Assembly: GCA_012845835.1 (NCBI GenBank)
Contig: JABAKD010000029.1
Span: 7,125,484-7,189,483 of the forward strand
DNA: 64,000 bases
Direction of reading: 5' to 3'
Source of the DNA: Undaria pinnatifida
Lineage: Eukaryota; Sar; Phaeophyceae; Laminariales; Alariaceae
This document shows positions 41,847 through 53,704 of this stretch, piece after piece. The position numbers were made by a program, and so were the translations under genes. The notes below the pieces were generated by a model that was not told where the DNA came from, did no database searches, and saw only the letters and a list, made by a program, of their open reading frames with translations. Position 1 is the first letter of the stretch. The number at the start of each line of letters is the position of its first letter.

Positions 41847-43640
41847 TTACACCATCTGCACCAGACTCATGATGAAGTTCTCGCACGCGGGGAAGTACAT
41901 GTTGACGGCTTCGCCAAACATCTCTGCATCGGCCTCCTTGATAAAAACTGCACCCGGCGGCACACAGCCGCACTCCTCCCCCCCCTCTTGCGTAGCTCCT
42001 GTCGTCGCGCCTCGACTCCACGATGCGCGTTTCCTCATCCGAAGCACGTCGAGGATCTTCGAAAAACATGTCGGGTCACAGTCAATCAACCGCCCCCCGT
42101 GTTCGTCTACATCTTTATCGGTGGCTGGCCACCTGTCCTCGTTGAACATGGCGGCAAGGGCGGAGCTCGGGCAAGCCTGAAGTGTGGAGCGCAGTGTTGT
42201 CATCCTCGTTCCATGTACGTTGAGGTCGACAACGGTATCCTGTTCGCCCCGCGCCACGCTCGGACCATACACGGTTTGGAGGGCGCCCGTAGCAGCCGCT
42301 ACCCTTGCCTTAGCCCCTTCCATCTCCTTTACGGCGCGATCGAGGACCACCCGCTCTTCCATGAGCGAACTCGCGATTGTCTCGCCGAACGACCTGATGT
42401 CTTGGCATTCACATTCGTTCAGAGCATCTCCACCCGGATTGGCGGTCCCGGGCGCGGTCGTCTTGGGTGAATATTCTGGCAGACTCGAGCAGCGATAGAC
42501 CTCGATATCAACAACTCTTTTGCCGTTCAACGCCAAGAATGGGGAGTCCATGGCGATATTAAAAGTTTCCCGCCTCGTCTCTATGGTGCAACCCTCCGGG
42601 TTTTTGCTGAATTTTGTTATCAGGTCTCCCACGCCGAAGCAAGGACCAGCGTTCGTGTTTAGGAGTATGCGCGGCCCTTTGTATGTGCCATCCACGGGTT
42701 CATACTTGATGGGTTTGTATAGATCCTTCCGGGATGAAGTGCCGTCCTTGAGCAAGAACACGAACGAAAGCTTCTCGGCATCGGGAGACCATTCCGGAGA
42801 CGTACCGGCGGGTTCATCCCAAGCCTGGTTACAATATCCCCCGACAATGCTGTCGTCGTCGTCGCTTCCTGGGCCCGGGCTCACCCGAATGAGGGAGACC
42901 GTGTTGGGGCTGTGCTTGGTGCATCTGCCTTTGAAGAATTTCTCGCCGAAACCGTCACGCGTCGCGCGGTAGATTAGGGTCATTTCGTCGGTCGACCCCC
43001 CAACCCACTCCCGAATCATCGCACTAAACGGAGCGATTTCAAACGGCTCCAGCATGGTGCTTCCTCCGTCAACTTTGACGTGCTTAGAGTGGGCCGGCAC
43101 GTATCCCGGCAGCCCCACCACGCACGCGGTGTACGTAAGGCACGGTGCCTCGTCGATGGCCACTGCTGAGTGCGCGGCACTTTCCGCCATTTCCTCCGCG
43201 CTTGATTTTTTTGCTGGATGGTCTTTCCGGCCTTTAGCCCTCAGCATCGTCTGGACGATGATGTGCTTGATGCACGCAGGAGACTCGTCGAGCACGATGC
43301 GGCCGTCGGAGTCTCGGGGAATCCGGCCCTCGCCCCAAACTCCCTCGAGTAAGGAACCCAGGATAGAATCTGAGAACCCCTCCGTCTCTGCGAGGAGGTG
43401 CCAAAACAGGGTAACGTTCGAGCCGCCGACGTTGAGTTTGACCATGCTCTCCTCGTCGGTTCGAGGTCTGAGCCCGAACTCCGCCATGCGCGAGTTGATT
43501 CTAGCCCATCCGTGTTCGAGCTCTTCCCACGTCTTGTTCAGTTCCGCCCTCCTGTGCTGTAGGAGCCGCCCCACCTGCCGAGCGTGATCGTCCGCCGTCT
43601 TCGGGAAGGCATCCCTTACCTTGAGGAAGCGGCGATGCAT
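41847..43640 (-). CDS. BTB(T1)-TLDc-BTB(T1) protein, family member 2 (intact, single exon)
   Basis: Single-exon gene of 597 residues from the ATG at 43640, collinear with member 1 (595 residues) from its first methionine (MHRRFLKVRDAFP here, MRRRLNMRDAFP there). Domains in order: helical lead to about residue 60; first T1-BTB (VKLNVGGSNVTLFWHLL, PRDSDGRIVLDESP); TLDc (MTLIYRATRDGFGEKF, VGGYCNQAWDE, KLSFVFLLKDG, PCFGVGDLI, VDIEVYRCSS); helical stretch; second T1-BTB (VVDLNVHGTRMTTLRSTLQ, GGRLIDCDPTCFSKILDVLR); and a C-terminal FPACENFIMSLVQ tail shared with member 1. By eye well over half of the residues match member 1. The open frame extends 75 codons upstream to 43865, but that part is largely translated minisatellite (SVLSVHCSVLSG) and is rejected as the start. 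The function is unknown beyond what the families suggest: oligomerisation or cullin-3 adaptor activity for BTB, stress or V-ATPase roles for TLDc. Confidence 0.9.
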   Translation of the reverse strand: MHRRFLKVRDAFPKTADDHARQVGRLLQHRRAELNKTWEELEHGWARINSRMAEFGLRPRTDEESMVKLNVGGSNVTLFWHLLAETEGFSDSILGSLLEGVWGEGRIPRDSDGRIVLDESPACIKHIIVQTMLRAKGRKDHPAKKSSAEEMAESAAHSAVAIDEAPCLTYTACVVGLPGYVPAHSKHVKVDGGSTMLEPFEIAPFSAMIREWVGGSTDEMTLIYRATRDGFGEKFFKGRCTKHSPNTVSLIRVSPGPGSDDDDSIVGGYCNQAWDEPAGTSPEWSPDAEKLSFVFLLKDGTSSRKDLYKPIKYEPVDGTYKGPRILLNTNAGPCFGVGDLITKFSKNPEGCTIETRRETFNIAMDSPFLALNGKRVVDIEVYRCSSLPEYSPKTTAPGTANPGGDALNECECQDIRSFGETIASSLMEERVVLDRAVKEMEGAKARVAAATGALQTVYGPSVARGEQDTVVDLNVHGTRMTTLRSTLQACPSSALAAMFNEDRWPATDKDVDEHGGRLIDCDPTCFSKILDVLRMRKRASWSRGATTGATQEGGEECGCVPPGAVFIKEADAEMFGEAVNMYFPACENFIMSLVQMV

Positions 43641-43787
43641 GGATGGCCCTTCGTCACCAGTTGCGTGAACAGTCGCTGTCTTGCTGCTGCGTGTCTTCGG
43701 CAGATCTAAAGCTCGAGCAGCAACCCGGGAGAGATCCGTGATGGAACTCGCGCCAGAGGAGGTAAGAGTAGCACGAAGCAGTGAAAA

Positions 43788-43985
43788 CCGACCGCTGAGC
43801 ACTGAGCAATGGACACTGAGCACTGAGCACTGGCCACTGGGCACAGAGCACGGAACACCGAGCACTGAACACTAAGCAACTGTGTCCCCGCCCAATAACT
43901 TAAGACCTAGCAATGACCACCGAGCACTGGGCATTGCGCATTGGGCTCTAGGCAACCAGTGAGCACTCTGGCAGGGGCAAGAGAC
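43788..43985. repeat. 7 bp-type minisatellite (ACTGAGC) upstream of BTB-TLDc-BTB gene 2
   Basis: GAGCACT/ACTGAGC words repeat through 43788-43875 and again, degenerate, at 43915-43985. It lies 150-350 bp upstream of the preferred ATG and so falls in the promoter or 5'UTR. Confidence 0.85.
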
Positions 43986-44204
43986 AAGATACTAGAACAC
44001 CAGGTCGTAATAACCCGTAATTTATTGAGAAGGCGTCGAAATCCGTTTCGCTCGAAACGAAACTCTGGTTCTCTGGTTCTTGAAAATTGATGCATAAATT
44101 AAAAAGGGAAATGTAATGACCGTTTAAACTCCATATTAATATTATAAAATGTTCTTAAATTCATGTCTATAGTGGATTTTATTATTCCTAGTATTGGTCA
44201 TTGT

Positions 44205-44234
44205 ATCGCCTCCGGAACCAATCGAAACCCTGGC
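44205..44234 (-). promoter_or_regulatory. Block upstream of gene 2 shared with the region upstream of the pseudogene
   Basis: ATCGCCTCCGGAACCAATCG plus AAACCCTGGC, about 565 bp upstream of the gene 2 ATG, matches 54595-54625, about 300 bp upstream of the pseudogene. It may be promoter sequence copied with the gene. No function is shown. Confidence 0.35.
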
Positions 44235-44239
44235 CTGCC

Positions 44240-45200
44240 CGGCAAACCTGCAACCTGCTGCTGGAGGACAGGAGACAGGAGACAGGAGACACCGCAAGAG
44301 GGGTTCGACAGGCTTCATACCTCGCCACTACGCGGCTGCAGTGCTGTGGATTTATCGGAGAAGTGTCATGATGTCGCTAAGTTGCTCGACAAGCTTGCAT
44401 GAAGCTCGTCTTTGTTTGCGGTGGACAGTGACTAGCATTTTGAAGAAATCTACGGCGCAGCTTCAAATCACCAGAACAAGAGTATAATAGCAGCAGCAAT
44501 GCCATTATACGGGAGCAGTACACCAGCAGCGATTGGTGGCCTGCTACGCATGTGTCGCCGTTTTTCTGCGACGCCATCAAAATCACAGTGCGGGGTGCAT
44601 GGTGTAGATCAAGCGGAGTGAGTAGGCAAGAATACATGCGGTACCTATCTATATAGTCTATACAAGGTATAGTCTATACCGCTGCACCGCATGTTGGTCC
44701 TGGAATTTTTTCTCGAAACGTGCAGGCGGACGTCAAACTGCAGGACTATTAATACAAGGTTTTTACGGCTGACTCCGCCCGCTCAATGAAGCGAACCCAA
44801 GGTCTTGACATTGGCCGCCAGTGGTAATAAACGTGAATTGTCATTGCTCCATAATCCTTCTATATCTCCTTGATTAGACTAGTACTTGATTTGCTTTCCG
44901 ACGATATGCAGGGGATCCTTCATTAAGAAGCAACGTGACGTTGTGCAACACTATTCAAATATCTATCTCGCTCCGTATATATACCGAAAGCACGCACCCC
45001 TTATCCTTGTGAAAAAGGCAACGCCACAAAGGCATTGCCATTAAGCGCAAGACTCTTCGTCCCATATCAAACAATTGCAACACACCAACAACCAGTTGAG
45101 CGGAAGGCATATAACATATCGCACCATTACCCTTGCAACATGATTATTAACGCCTCAGCTAGAACTAGAAAACGTAAACGCAACTGGTAAGTGCCTACAC
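44240..45200. other. Gene-free stretch
   Basis: No exon or repeat family was recognised. A short GGAGACA triplication lies at 44268-44290, and a TATAGTCTATAC-type palindrome at 44650-44685. Confidence 0.45.
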
Positions 45201-45530
45201 GTTCACCGCGCGCGTGAACTCAAGGTCATCAACCCTCCGCTTGGTAGGGGGGGGAGAAGCGCTAAATATGCTTTTGGACATCGGTGGTTGTTATAGGCCA
45301 GGAGAAAAGCTTTTGGACGGGTGTTGCTGGTGGCTGTCGTGTTGTGTTTCGAGGGGGGGGTGGCCGCGGCGCAACGAGACCGGCTAGCCGATCTTGCCGG
45401 TAGTCCCGGTTCACGATACGCCGGTTCGGAGCCCAACACAGCTGACGTGCGTGACAACAACAACTGACGTGTGTGACGCAAAGGGCGCGAAAAGTCGATC
45501 GCATATCGCGCTGAGGGTAGTGACAAAGGA

Positions 45531-45760
45531 AATGGAGGAACGTTCCAAGAGTTCCACCATAATAGATCTACGACGGTAGCGAAAACTCCCAAGGGGCGCG
45601 ACGGCACCGCAGGCAAGGATCTCGTCGGAACTACTGTAAGGGGGCGCGAAACGGAGAAACGTATGGCGAGAGTTGAGCGAAACGTATGGGAATGGCAGGA
45701 CGTTCCGAGAGTTCCACCATACTAGATCTAGGATGGCAGCGAAAAGTTCAAAGGGGCGGG
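45531..45760 (+). repeat. Two ~70 bp direct repeats, 160 bp apart
   Basis: Copies at 45531-45602 and 45691-45760 share GGA-GTTCC-AGAGTTCCACCAT followed by A-TAGATCTA and GG-AGCGAAAA. No coding is seen. Confidence 0.75.
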
Positions 45761-45899
45761 AAACGGAGCGAAGTTTCGATTAATCTAGAGCACCGCAGGG
45801 ACGCCGGGCGGGTAAACGACGGAGCAGTACGTCCCACAGAACGCTTCTCAATGCCAACGTAATCGATTAGGTTTATTATAGCACACATGTTTGTTTGCG

Positions 45900-48500
45900 A
45901 CGGATTATTTACTGTAGAACAACTTAAAAGCGTTGTTGCTATTAATGGTAAGTTGAATGGCTTCTGCTGCTTCGTGGTTACGGATGGTTGGCTGCTGCTT
46001 GCTGATTGCTAAAAGTGCTTGTCCCGTGAGCGAAGCGTACGGCAGTAGTAGTACATTATACGTCGTCTACAGCACAGCACTCGTAGGCGAGCATAGGCTT
46101 GGAGTAAGTTGGGTCACGTCATTGGCGAGCTTTAAACGAAAAAAAATGACGTGGATTCGTACTCGTGTGGAAGTAGGAATCAGGACTGCTGCTGAGGAGA
46201 CAGATCTTGCCCATCTGGTGACGGTACGAGTGACGGCACGAATACCGGTAGTTGCGGTCGCGAGGTCGATCGACCGAGCCACACGGCGCGAGCGAACGCA
46301 ACCGGGAACTGTCGACGACTCCGTAATATGTACCAATATCCCTGCTCGCATTTAATGATACCAAAAAGTACGAGATTGTATGGGTGGAACAGTTGCTCGT
46401 GCTCGCGAGTGCGTACCATGTGATATACACAAGTATCATCAAAGAGGATTGCTCTAGATTTATTGGGGACATATCCTCTGTGCATGCACATTTTTTTTCG
46501 TTTTATCTGCACCCCAGTCGCTCATCCCGCGACGCCCGCCTCACCGATTCGATCGAGATCAAAACGCCGATATGTTTTTTGTCGCACGGAATCCTTGAGT
46601 CCCCCAGAAGCACGAGCCGCCGCGCTTCGCGACACTCGTGTGGCGGCTCTTGTGCGTTTTTGGGTGAACTACGGGTCACAAGCGACAAAAATATGACCAC
46701 AATCGCTGTACGAACGGCATAGACTACTAACTACACTATAAACTCATGTGGGCTGGTCGGTGTTACCTGCCGGGTTCACTTGCACGGTGGCTGAATAGTT
46801 TTTCGCTAGTTTTCGAAACTTTCCTCGCCTGCTTTTTTCACCTTAGAACACCCACCGGATTCGGAGCCGACCACATCCCGGAGCGGAACCTTGTGTACTC
46901 GTACCTGTTACGATCACAACATTATTCATTCGTCACGAATTCAAAGGTATTATAATCATTTCTACGGGATCTCTCCTCGAACGATTGTTTTCTGATCTCC
47001 TCCAGTGACCACCGCGTGCCAGCGAAGAGGTGTGAAAACAAAGGACACCTCGACGTTGTGTCTCGCTCTCTCCCTGATTGTGTACGCCAAAAGCCGCAGC
47101 GATACCCCCTTTTTTCCGTTCTTTAACATGCACGGAGACCAAAAAGCGCTGCCGGGTGCGAAGATACACCGTGAATTGTGATTTTTGAGTCATTATCGAG
47201 GTTGAGGAGCCAGTTAGCTCGGTTTTGGCGTGCTCGTTCCGCGCTGAGCGTGGGCCGGGCTCAGCGTGGTGCGAAACGACGATTTTAACCCATTTTGTTG
47301 CTCACGCTCCCGACCCGCCATGAAAAACAGGACTGAAACTTCCGGAAACGGCCCAAGTGCAAGACCCTACTATAAATAAACCAAACAAAGACACCATCAC
47401 CATCAACTCCAACACCAACGAAGACACGAAACCACTTATTAATAAGAGCATTTCGTTTAGCTTTGATAAGAGTGCCCGTCGTAGATCAAGGAAGTGTTCT
47501 TCGGGTACCATCAAATGCAAGAGCTGCCCTTCTTGCAGTTTAACGCTCTTGCGCCTCTCAAAGGGGCAACGACCGTATCCCCGTCATGGGTTCAGGTAGT
47601 GAGGTCTAACAGGCGGTGCCCCGTGTTGGCGCGTTCACCTGGTAATTTTTTCGGAGTGACCGTACTAAGAGCGACCCACGATGTACGCAAAAACCTACGT
47701 ATTCCATTGTTTTTGCTAACGATATTTGGTCCTGAGTAATAGATTCCCCCCCCGTAAACAGGCGTGCAGGTTGTTTGAGAAATTGCTCGCCCACAGCACG
47801 TGCGTTCTCATATTCCGCAGAGCCTTATTCAAAATGTTGTTGGTTTCCTTCTGCACGCAGGCAGGCCAAAGCTGCAGGAGAGGAAGCTGCGCAAGAACAT
47901 GACTTCATGCGAAAGAAAAGCAGGAGATGAGGCGAGAGCTGACACATACTGTCGGAGGCAAGGTAAAACCTGTTTTCAGGGGCGTGTTGGGGTCAAGGTT
48001 TTGGAAAGTTTCGATGACGCGCGCACTTGGTATATGGTATTAGTAGTCACAAAGTTTGAGCTGTAGAAGAACACGGTATTTCCCATGTCCGCGCCCGTCT
48101 ATAATATGCGGGATTTATGTTATTTTTAGCTTTATTTTTTAGTAACGAATTAACAATTTTTGGTGCGCGACATTTTTGAGTGACTGCATCCCGTTTTTGG
48201 CGGCACAGACTACTTGGAATTTATGTGAAATATGTTTTGAGGTCGTGTAAGGGTCAAGTCTCGCTGCCGTGAAGATGCGACACCGTTTTTTTCGTATAAC
48301 CGCCACCAGAACCCCGCTTTCTCTGCAGGTGGACGCTGGAGGTCATGCAAGGGCGTAGGGGGGCAATATACGTAAAGCGCAAGATCGGGCGACTGCGCGG
48401 AAGATCGTGCTGCGGCAGGAGAATGGTGAGAAAGCAGAGTGCTGATAATAGAACTGTTGTGGTGATTTGAGGTACTGATCTCGTCGATAGCTTACCTAAC
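45900..48500. other. Gene-poor stretch
   Basis: No exon could be supported. A plus frame at 45957-46355 and one at 47357-47599 (the latter with a KCSSGTIKCKSCPSC Cys cluster) are open, but lack homologues in the window and clear splice sites. Confidence 0.4.
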
Positions 48501-48794
48501 AAGTTGTCCGCCCGGATATTTGGGGCGGTGGCCTGATGGCGGTTTGCGAGCGCTAGGAAGCACTTCCTGGTGGGATCGAGGTACGGACGTAGACTTAACC
48601 CCTAGCACTAACCCTAACCCTAACCCCAACCCGGACCCAAAACGGGTCAGAAACGGGCGAGAAACGCGGCTGCGCCGCTTTTTTGTGTTTTTTTTTGTTA
48701 TTCCGATCTTCCGACCAGCACATAGCCCTCGGCCATTGAGAGAGCGTAGAAACTTCCCACCAAGACCCGAGCGGCCACATGGTTGAGGTGTGCT

Positions 48795-49105
48795 GCAAAA
48801 TCTTGCGGGTCAATAGGCTTCAAAATTTCGCGGGTCGGGTCGGGTCGGGTCAAGAAGAGGTTTCAAAACCTCGCGGGTCGGGTCGGGTCGGGTCAAGAGG
48901 TTTTCAAAATCTCGCGGGTTGGGTCGGGTCATGACCCGCGAGATACAGGTCACTCGCGGGTCAAGCCATCATGACCCGCGAGTTGTTTTCGGCTGACCCT
49001 CGGGTCAAGCCCGCGGATCTGGCCAGCGGATCCGCCTTTTTCACACTTGCAGCTGAGGGCCATTGCCTTGCAGGCGCCCCGCGGGTCCGACCCGCGGATC
49101 CGTAA
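48795..49105. mobile_element. Family G element, copy 2 (GGGTC-rich)
   Basis: GCGGGTCGGGTCGGGTCGGG runs followed by CAAGA and TTTCAAAA recur three times; the right part holds GACCCGCGAG and GCGGATCCG words. The terminal CAGGGCTTTTC repeat was not found, so it is degenerate or partial. Confidence 0.5.
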
Positions 49106-49306
49106 ATCATACAAAAGTTACCGCTTCCTGCCTCTCTCGTGCCGATGCTCCGATTAGATATGCCATCACAGCGTGTAGAGCAATCACCAGGCAGTACCCC
49201 TAGCTACTCGTACCAAGGCATGAAGAGTGACGCGAATCCCGTGCCGGCTGAAGCCGTAGCAGTAGTAGTAGTAGTAGTAATAAGGTGATACCAGTGGTAC
49301 GATTGT

Positions 49307-49762
49307 GACCAAACGTAAAAAGGCAAGGGCAGTCGTCGTCGAAGCAGCAGCAGCAGCACTGGCAGCAGCAAGCACCAGCAGCATATTCCGGATTCTCGCG
49401 GATCACAGCCCTTGCTGACAGATCCACCGTCCCAGTTGTGGGCTCGCTGCCGGAGACGGCTCAGCTAGGCTACTTGCCGGGGCTGGAGACTGCATAGTAG
49501 ATAGATAGATAGAAGATAGATACATAGCTAGCTCGAGAACTATCATATCAGTACCAAATGTGACCAAGCGTAAAAAAGCAAGAGCAGTGTCGTCGTCGAA
49601 GCAGCAGCAGCAGCAGCATTCTGGCAGCAGCAAGCACCAGCAGCAGCAGACAACGCATCCTCGCGGATCGCAGCCCCTGCTGACAGACCCACCACCCCAG
49701 TTGTGGGCTTGCTGCCGGAGGCGGCTCAGCTAGGCTGCTTGCCGGGGCCGGAGATTGCACTT
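49307..49762 (+). repeat. ~200 bp CAG-containing unit in two direct copies
   Basis: Copies at 49307-49500 and 49562-49762 share CCAA-CGTAAAAA-GCAAG, GTCGTCGTCGAAGCAGCAGC, CCCAGTTGTGGGCT and CGGCTCAGCTAGGCT-CTTGCC. A TAGA/GATA run at 49497-49530 lies between them. The second copy stays open as KRKKARAVSSSK followed by Gln residues. Confidence 0.8.
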
Positions 49763-50029
49763 ATAACTTATAACTAGCTCGCTCGTCGGGTCGCTCGTCG
49801 GGTTGATCCGGTGGTCAAGCGGTACGGGCGTGGCTAGTTGCCAGCGCGTGGGGGTTGCGTTTTTTTTCTCATTTTTCGCGCGCACATCACCAAATAAATG
49901 ATGATGCAAACAATAATGCCGGTAGAAAGAGCCGTAGAGCACGACATCCTGGGAAAGTACGAGGGACCAAGAACCAACCAACCGACCGACGTATGACAAG
50001 TGACTTTTCGACTTTGACCGGTGAGAAAC

Positions 50030-50192
50030 GTCACGGGTCGAGTCGACCTGACCCGCATGAAACCCGCATCTCGCGGGTCACCCGGATTGTTGCGGGTCGG
50101 GTCGGGTCGGGTCGGGTCAGGTCGGCTACCCGACCCGACCCGACCCGACCCGACCCGACCCGCGAGATTTGACCCGACCCGTGAAAAGCCCT
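50030..50192. mobile_element. Family G element, copy 3, with (GGGTC)n/(GACCC)n hairpin
   Basis: GGGTC repeated four times at 50093-50115, a short spacer, then GACCC repeated six times to 50160 form a long perfect-looking stem. The right end CCGTGAAAAGCCCTG is the same terminus as at 4881. Confidence 0.65.
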
Positions 50193-50199
50193 GATTTTC

Positions 50200-53100
50200 C
50201 AATCGCTATCGTACGTATAGCTGAAACGTCAATATATCATTTCCCGCCCGGCCCAGGTGCATCCTTTGAAGCAAAAGGTGCATTGACAAATCTTTCGTAG
50301 ATAGTTAAACGGTACCAGGCGCTCCGTATTGCGCGTAGCCACCACTTAGACGCCCAGCATGGGCCGAACTGGGCCCTTTGGGATTGGAGACGGGCGTAAC
50401 TGAATAGTGGACTTGTTTTGGCTTCTTTTTAAGCATGATAGGGATGCCACCACACGTGCCTTTTTCGCTTACTCTGAAAGGTTCGACAACCCCATGAGTG
50501 CTACGTGTGTAAGCTCCGCTATATTTTTCATCGCGCAGTTCGGTTTTCTCGGACGTCCTCTATCCTGACACGCACGTGTCCTAGAAGTGCCGCATTATAA
50601 AATGTATGGGAACAAACTGAACAATACCATAGCACAGGCTAGCAATAAGATCGAGGCATACCTCTGCGTACCAAGTATCAGCGCATATGATAGGCATCGG
50701 CACTTAAAATAGTTACAGAATTGTACTAATCTGGTGGGGGGTCACCTCCCACGATTCGTTTTTTTCTGTTCATCATCATTTTCGTCATCACATTTACTTT
50801 CCAGCTTAACTCGTAACAAGCTTTACTTACCATCAGCGACCTTCCGGACAAGCCGTGGCCACAGACCCCGGTACGTGGGGCCTTCACTTTTATCGCGCAT
50901 AGGGTTCAGCAATCTCACTGTTTTATCAGCTATTTCTTGTCGATTTTTGATCATTTTTTGCTAGCTCAGGCTCTCTCTCGCACTTTCCGTTAGATCTGTA
51001 CTCTTCAATGGTGTCGAAAAGCTTAGAGGTGTCATACACCTCACTTGCAACTCCCCCCCTCCCCGCGTCCGTGAACGTTTTTTTTCCAGCAACAAGACAA
51101 ACCGCAACCGCACAGTCTGCTGCCGGCTACCAGTGATTGCACTGGGGACGTCGCCACAACAGAGAGGGCAAGTATTCTCTTCGGCGTTTTCTTGGCTCTT
51201 GACTCCTGGTCCTCGGACGAACGACAACCAAGCTGATCGGCGACGGAGAGGAGGAGGAGGAGGAGGAGGAGGAGGAGGCTGCCGAGGAGCAGCAGGTACG
51301 AACAGAAAGGTGCGCAGCATTTCCTGAAGTATAACCTCGTCTTCTCAATAAGTGTAATCACACCCCAATATATTATGTATGATGGCGTCGGCGCCCCGGA
51401 TGGAGTAGGTAGGTGAAGCTCGTCCGTGCTAAAGCCAAAGGTCGCGGGGTGAATTAGGTTTCACTGAGTGCATAGTGCTCGAGCAGGGATTTTTTTCCTG
51501 CGATAACTTGACGCGCGGAAAGCGCGAGTTAATAGCAGAATTCGATGAAAACCGACGAGCATGAAAATAGCTGAAAGGTGGGGATGCGTAGCCTTTTTAC
51601 GCGCGATAAAAATGAAAGCAGGTACCGGGGGGGGGGGGGGGGGGGGGAAGGGACGACACCCAGAAGATCGCCGAGGGTAAACCCCCTATGTTATGATGAG
51701 AGTTGAGTTGGAAAGTGAAAGTGATGTGACTTGAAAAAAAAAAAGAAGAAAAAAGCGCTGCAGTGCTGTCTGCGGTGCTGTTTGAGCCCTAGGTTTAGCA
51801 TGCGAGCAACTGCACGAGTTTGTTCTTGCCTTTTTATCACCGACCTTGATCACGAAACTTGCCCTTTTGCCATTCCACTAGGAATTTCAAGCCGCGAGAG
51901 CGGCCTGGACCACAGACTGCAACACCTTCGTATCGCATAGTTCGCTAGATATTCCGTAGTACCTTATTTGGGATATTTACAAGCTCCAGCCCTGTCACGC
52001 GTTCTGCTCGGCGTTTCTGCGTTATCTCTCGCACCTCGTTGCACAGAGCTCTTTGAGGCCCACGCCTTGGGGGACAGCCGGGGCATGACAGGGCATGACC
52101 GACCTGTGGTCGGCGTGTACGCCAGGACGTCACTGAAGGCATTCCGTGCAGTGCTTGACGGTTCAAGTCCTGAGACAAGAGAACGTTGTATGAAAATATG
52201 TTACAAGTTCAACTCCTGCAATCGATCACATTGTTGTGAAAAACTTCCCGCAGCTGGGCAGTTCGCTGCTACCTCGGCGGCTATTTTTTTTCTTCGGGTT
52301 AGGGTGTTAGGGGTGGGCGGACCCGTATATGTATTGGTATTGGTTGGCCGTTTTTCCAAAAGATCTTCGTTCTGCCACAGAACGACGTCCCTTGCAGGCG
52401 CGTCTCCGTGTTGGTGCTGTTGTTTTTATGGGTTTTGTAGTGTGGTTGGGTGGATCGTCTCTGTTGCAGTCTGGATTGTACAACCGCAGCCGGCGCAGAC
52501 CAAACGTGGGTGGCTGGAGGTTTTCACAACGAGCGAGCACAAATAGAAAGTTGTGGGATCACACGTACACTCCAGCCCGTTCGTAAACGTATGACACTCC
52601 CTCGCGGAGCCGTGTATCTGGTACTGGGGTTTTGTGGATGATACAGGTGGGGGACCATTGCTGATGTTGACATAGAGTGCCTTTTCAGCATGATGAAGCG
52701 ATTACATACTCCTAGCTTTTCGATGGAGGGGGAAAGGTGGGGGAAAAACCGCGCCGCATCGCACCGTGACAAAGCTCTCGTTTTTCTAGACCTCAAGGCC
52801 TTTTTTCATCGTTTGTAGGCTTGTACATAGGAGTCGGAAGGTGCGTTTCGGCGCGGATTGTTATTTATACTCACCGAACCGCGCCGCGCCTTAAGAAAAA
52901 GCCGTGCCGTGAAAACCCTTGATGCATTCAGATTCTTCAGCCGATCGCCCTGCATCGCCACATGAGGCGTGGCCTGTGCTTGTTGTTTTCGTGTGAAACC
53001 GTTCTGAACGGCGTCCAGTACGCCCCGTGGTCCGACATAATCTGTAAGCAATGGGTGAATAGTGTCAAATATTATCAATGAAGGAGCCTGGAAGAAGAGC

Positions 53101-53700
53101 GAACGAGCGAACGAGCGAACGAGCGAACGACCGCAGCAGAGTGAAATAATAGGCACGCTGTGTATACTTCGAAGTAGAAGGTTAAGCGGCGTTCCTAGCG
53201 ACACGTTGCAAAATACCTGGTACATATTTTTTGGCGTGTTGCAAGTTTTCGGCAGGTTTTTGTTTCTAAGTGTCCAAATAGCAAATCATATAGCAAAGAG
53301 CTAATCAAATTTCTTCATATACTTACCCGCGAAGCACCAAAAAAATATGTACGAACTTTTTTGTCAAATATCTTGTTAACACTTGTCAAGCCCACTTTTT
53401 TATTCAAGCTTGCTAAATATGTCGTTAGACACGGCCCTTAGCCTCAAATATAGCCAAAAACACATGACCGTCGAACATAATGCGTACGCAGACATATGTA
53501 TGTATGATGTGTGCTCGGGATATTTTCTGACATGAACAGGTGCAGAGCATGTTTGTTGGCCAATCGCAGGGCGAGTGGGGTAGTCTAAACTATGGGTTTT
53601 ACTTCTCAAGAAGAGTGTTTGCCTTTTTGGCTCCAAACGGACCGGGTATACCTTGACAATTGTGCGTTTTTTTCCTATTTTGATCAAAAATTATAACACG
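50200..53700. other. Gene-free stretch with simple repeats
   Basis: A GGA run lies at 51246-51280, and a pure G tract of about 22-26 at 51627-51648. GAGCGAAC is repeated at 53098-53130. No exon or RNA gene was recognised; the GGTTCAAGTCC at about 52166 lacks a T-arm stem. Confidence 0.45.
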
Positions 53701-53704
53701 GTGC

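Noticed and set aside
48604-48632. Telomere-like CTAACCCTAACCCTAACCCC
   Set aside because: Only about three units, embedded in ordinary sequence; too short to call an interstitial telomere.
52155-52180. tRNA B-box GGTTCAAGTCC
   Set aside because: The flanking bases do not form a T-stem and no A-box lies at the right distance.
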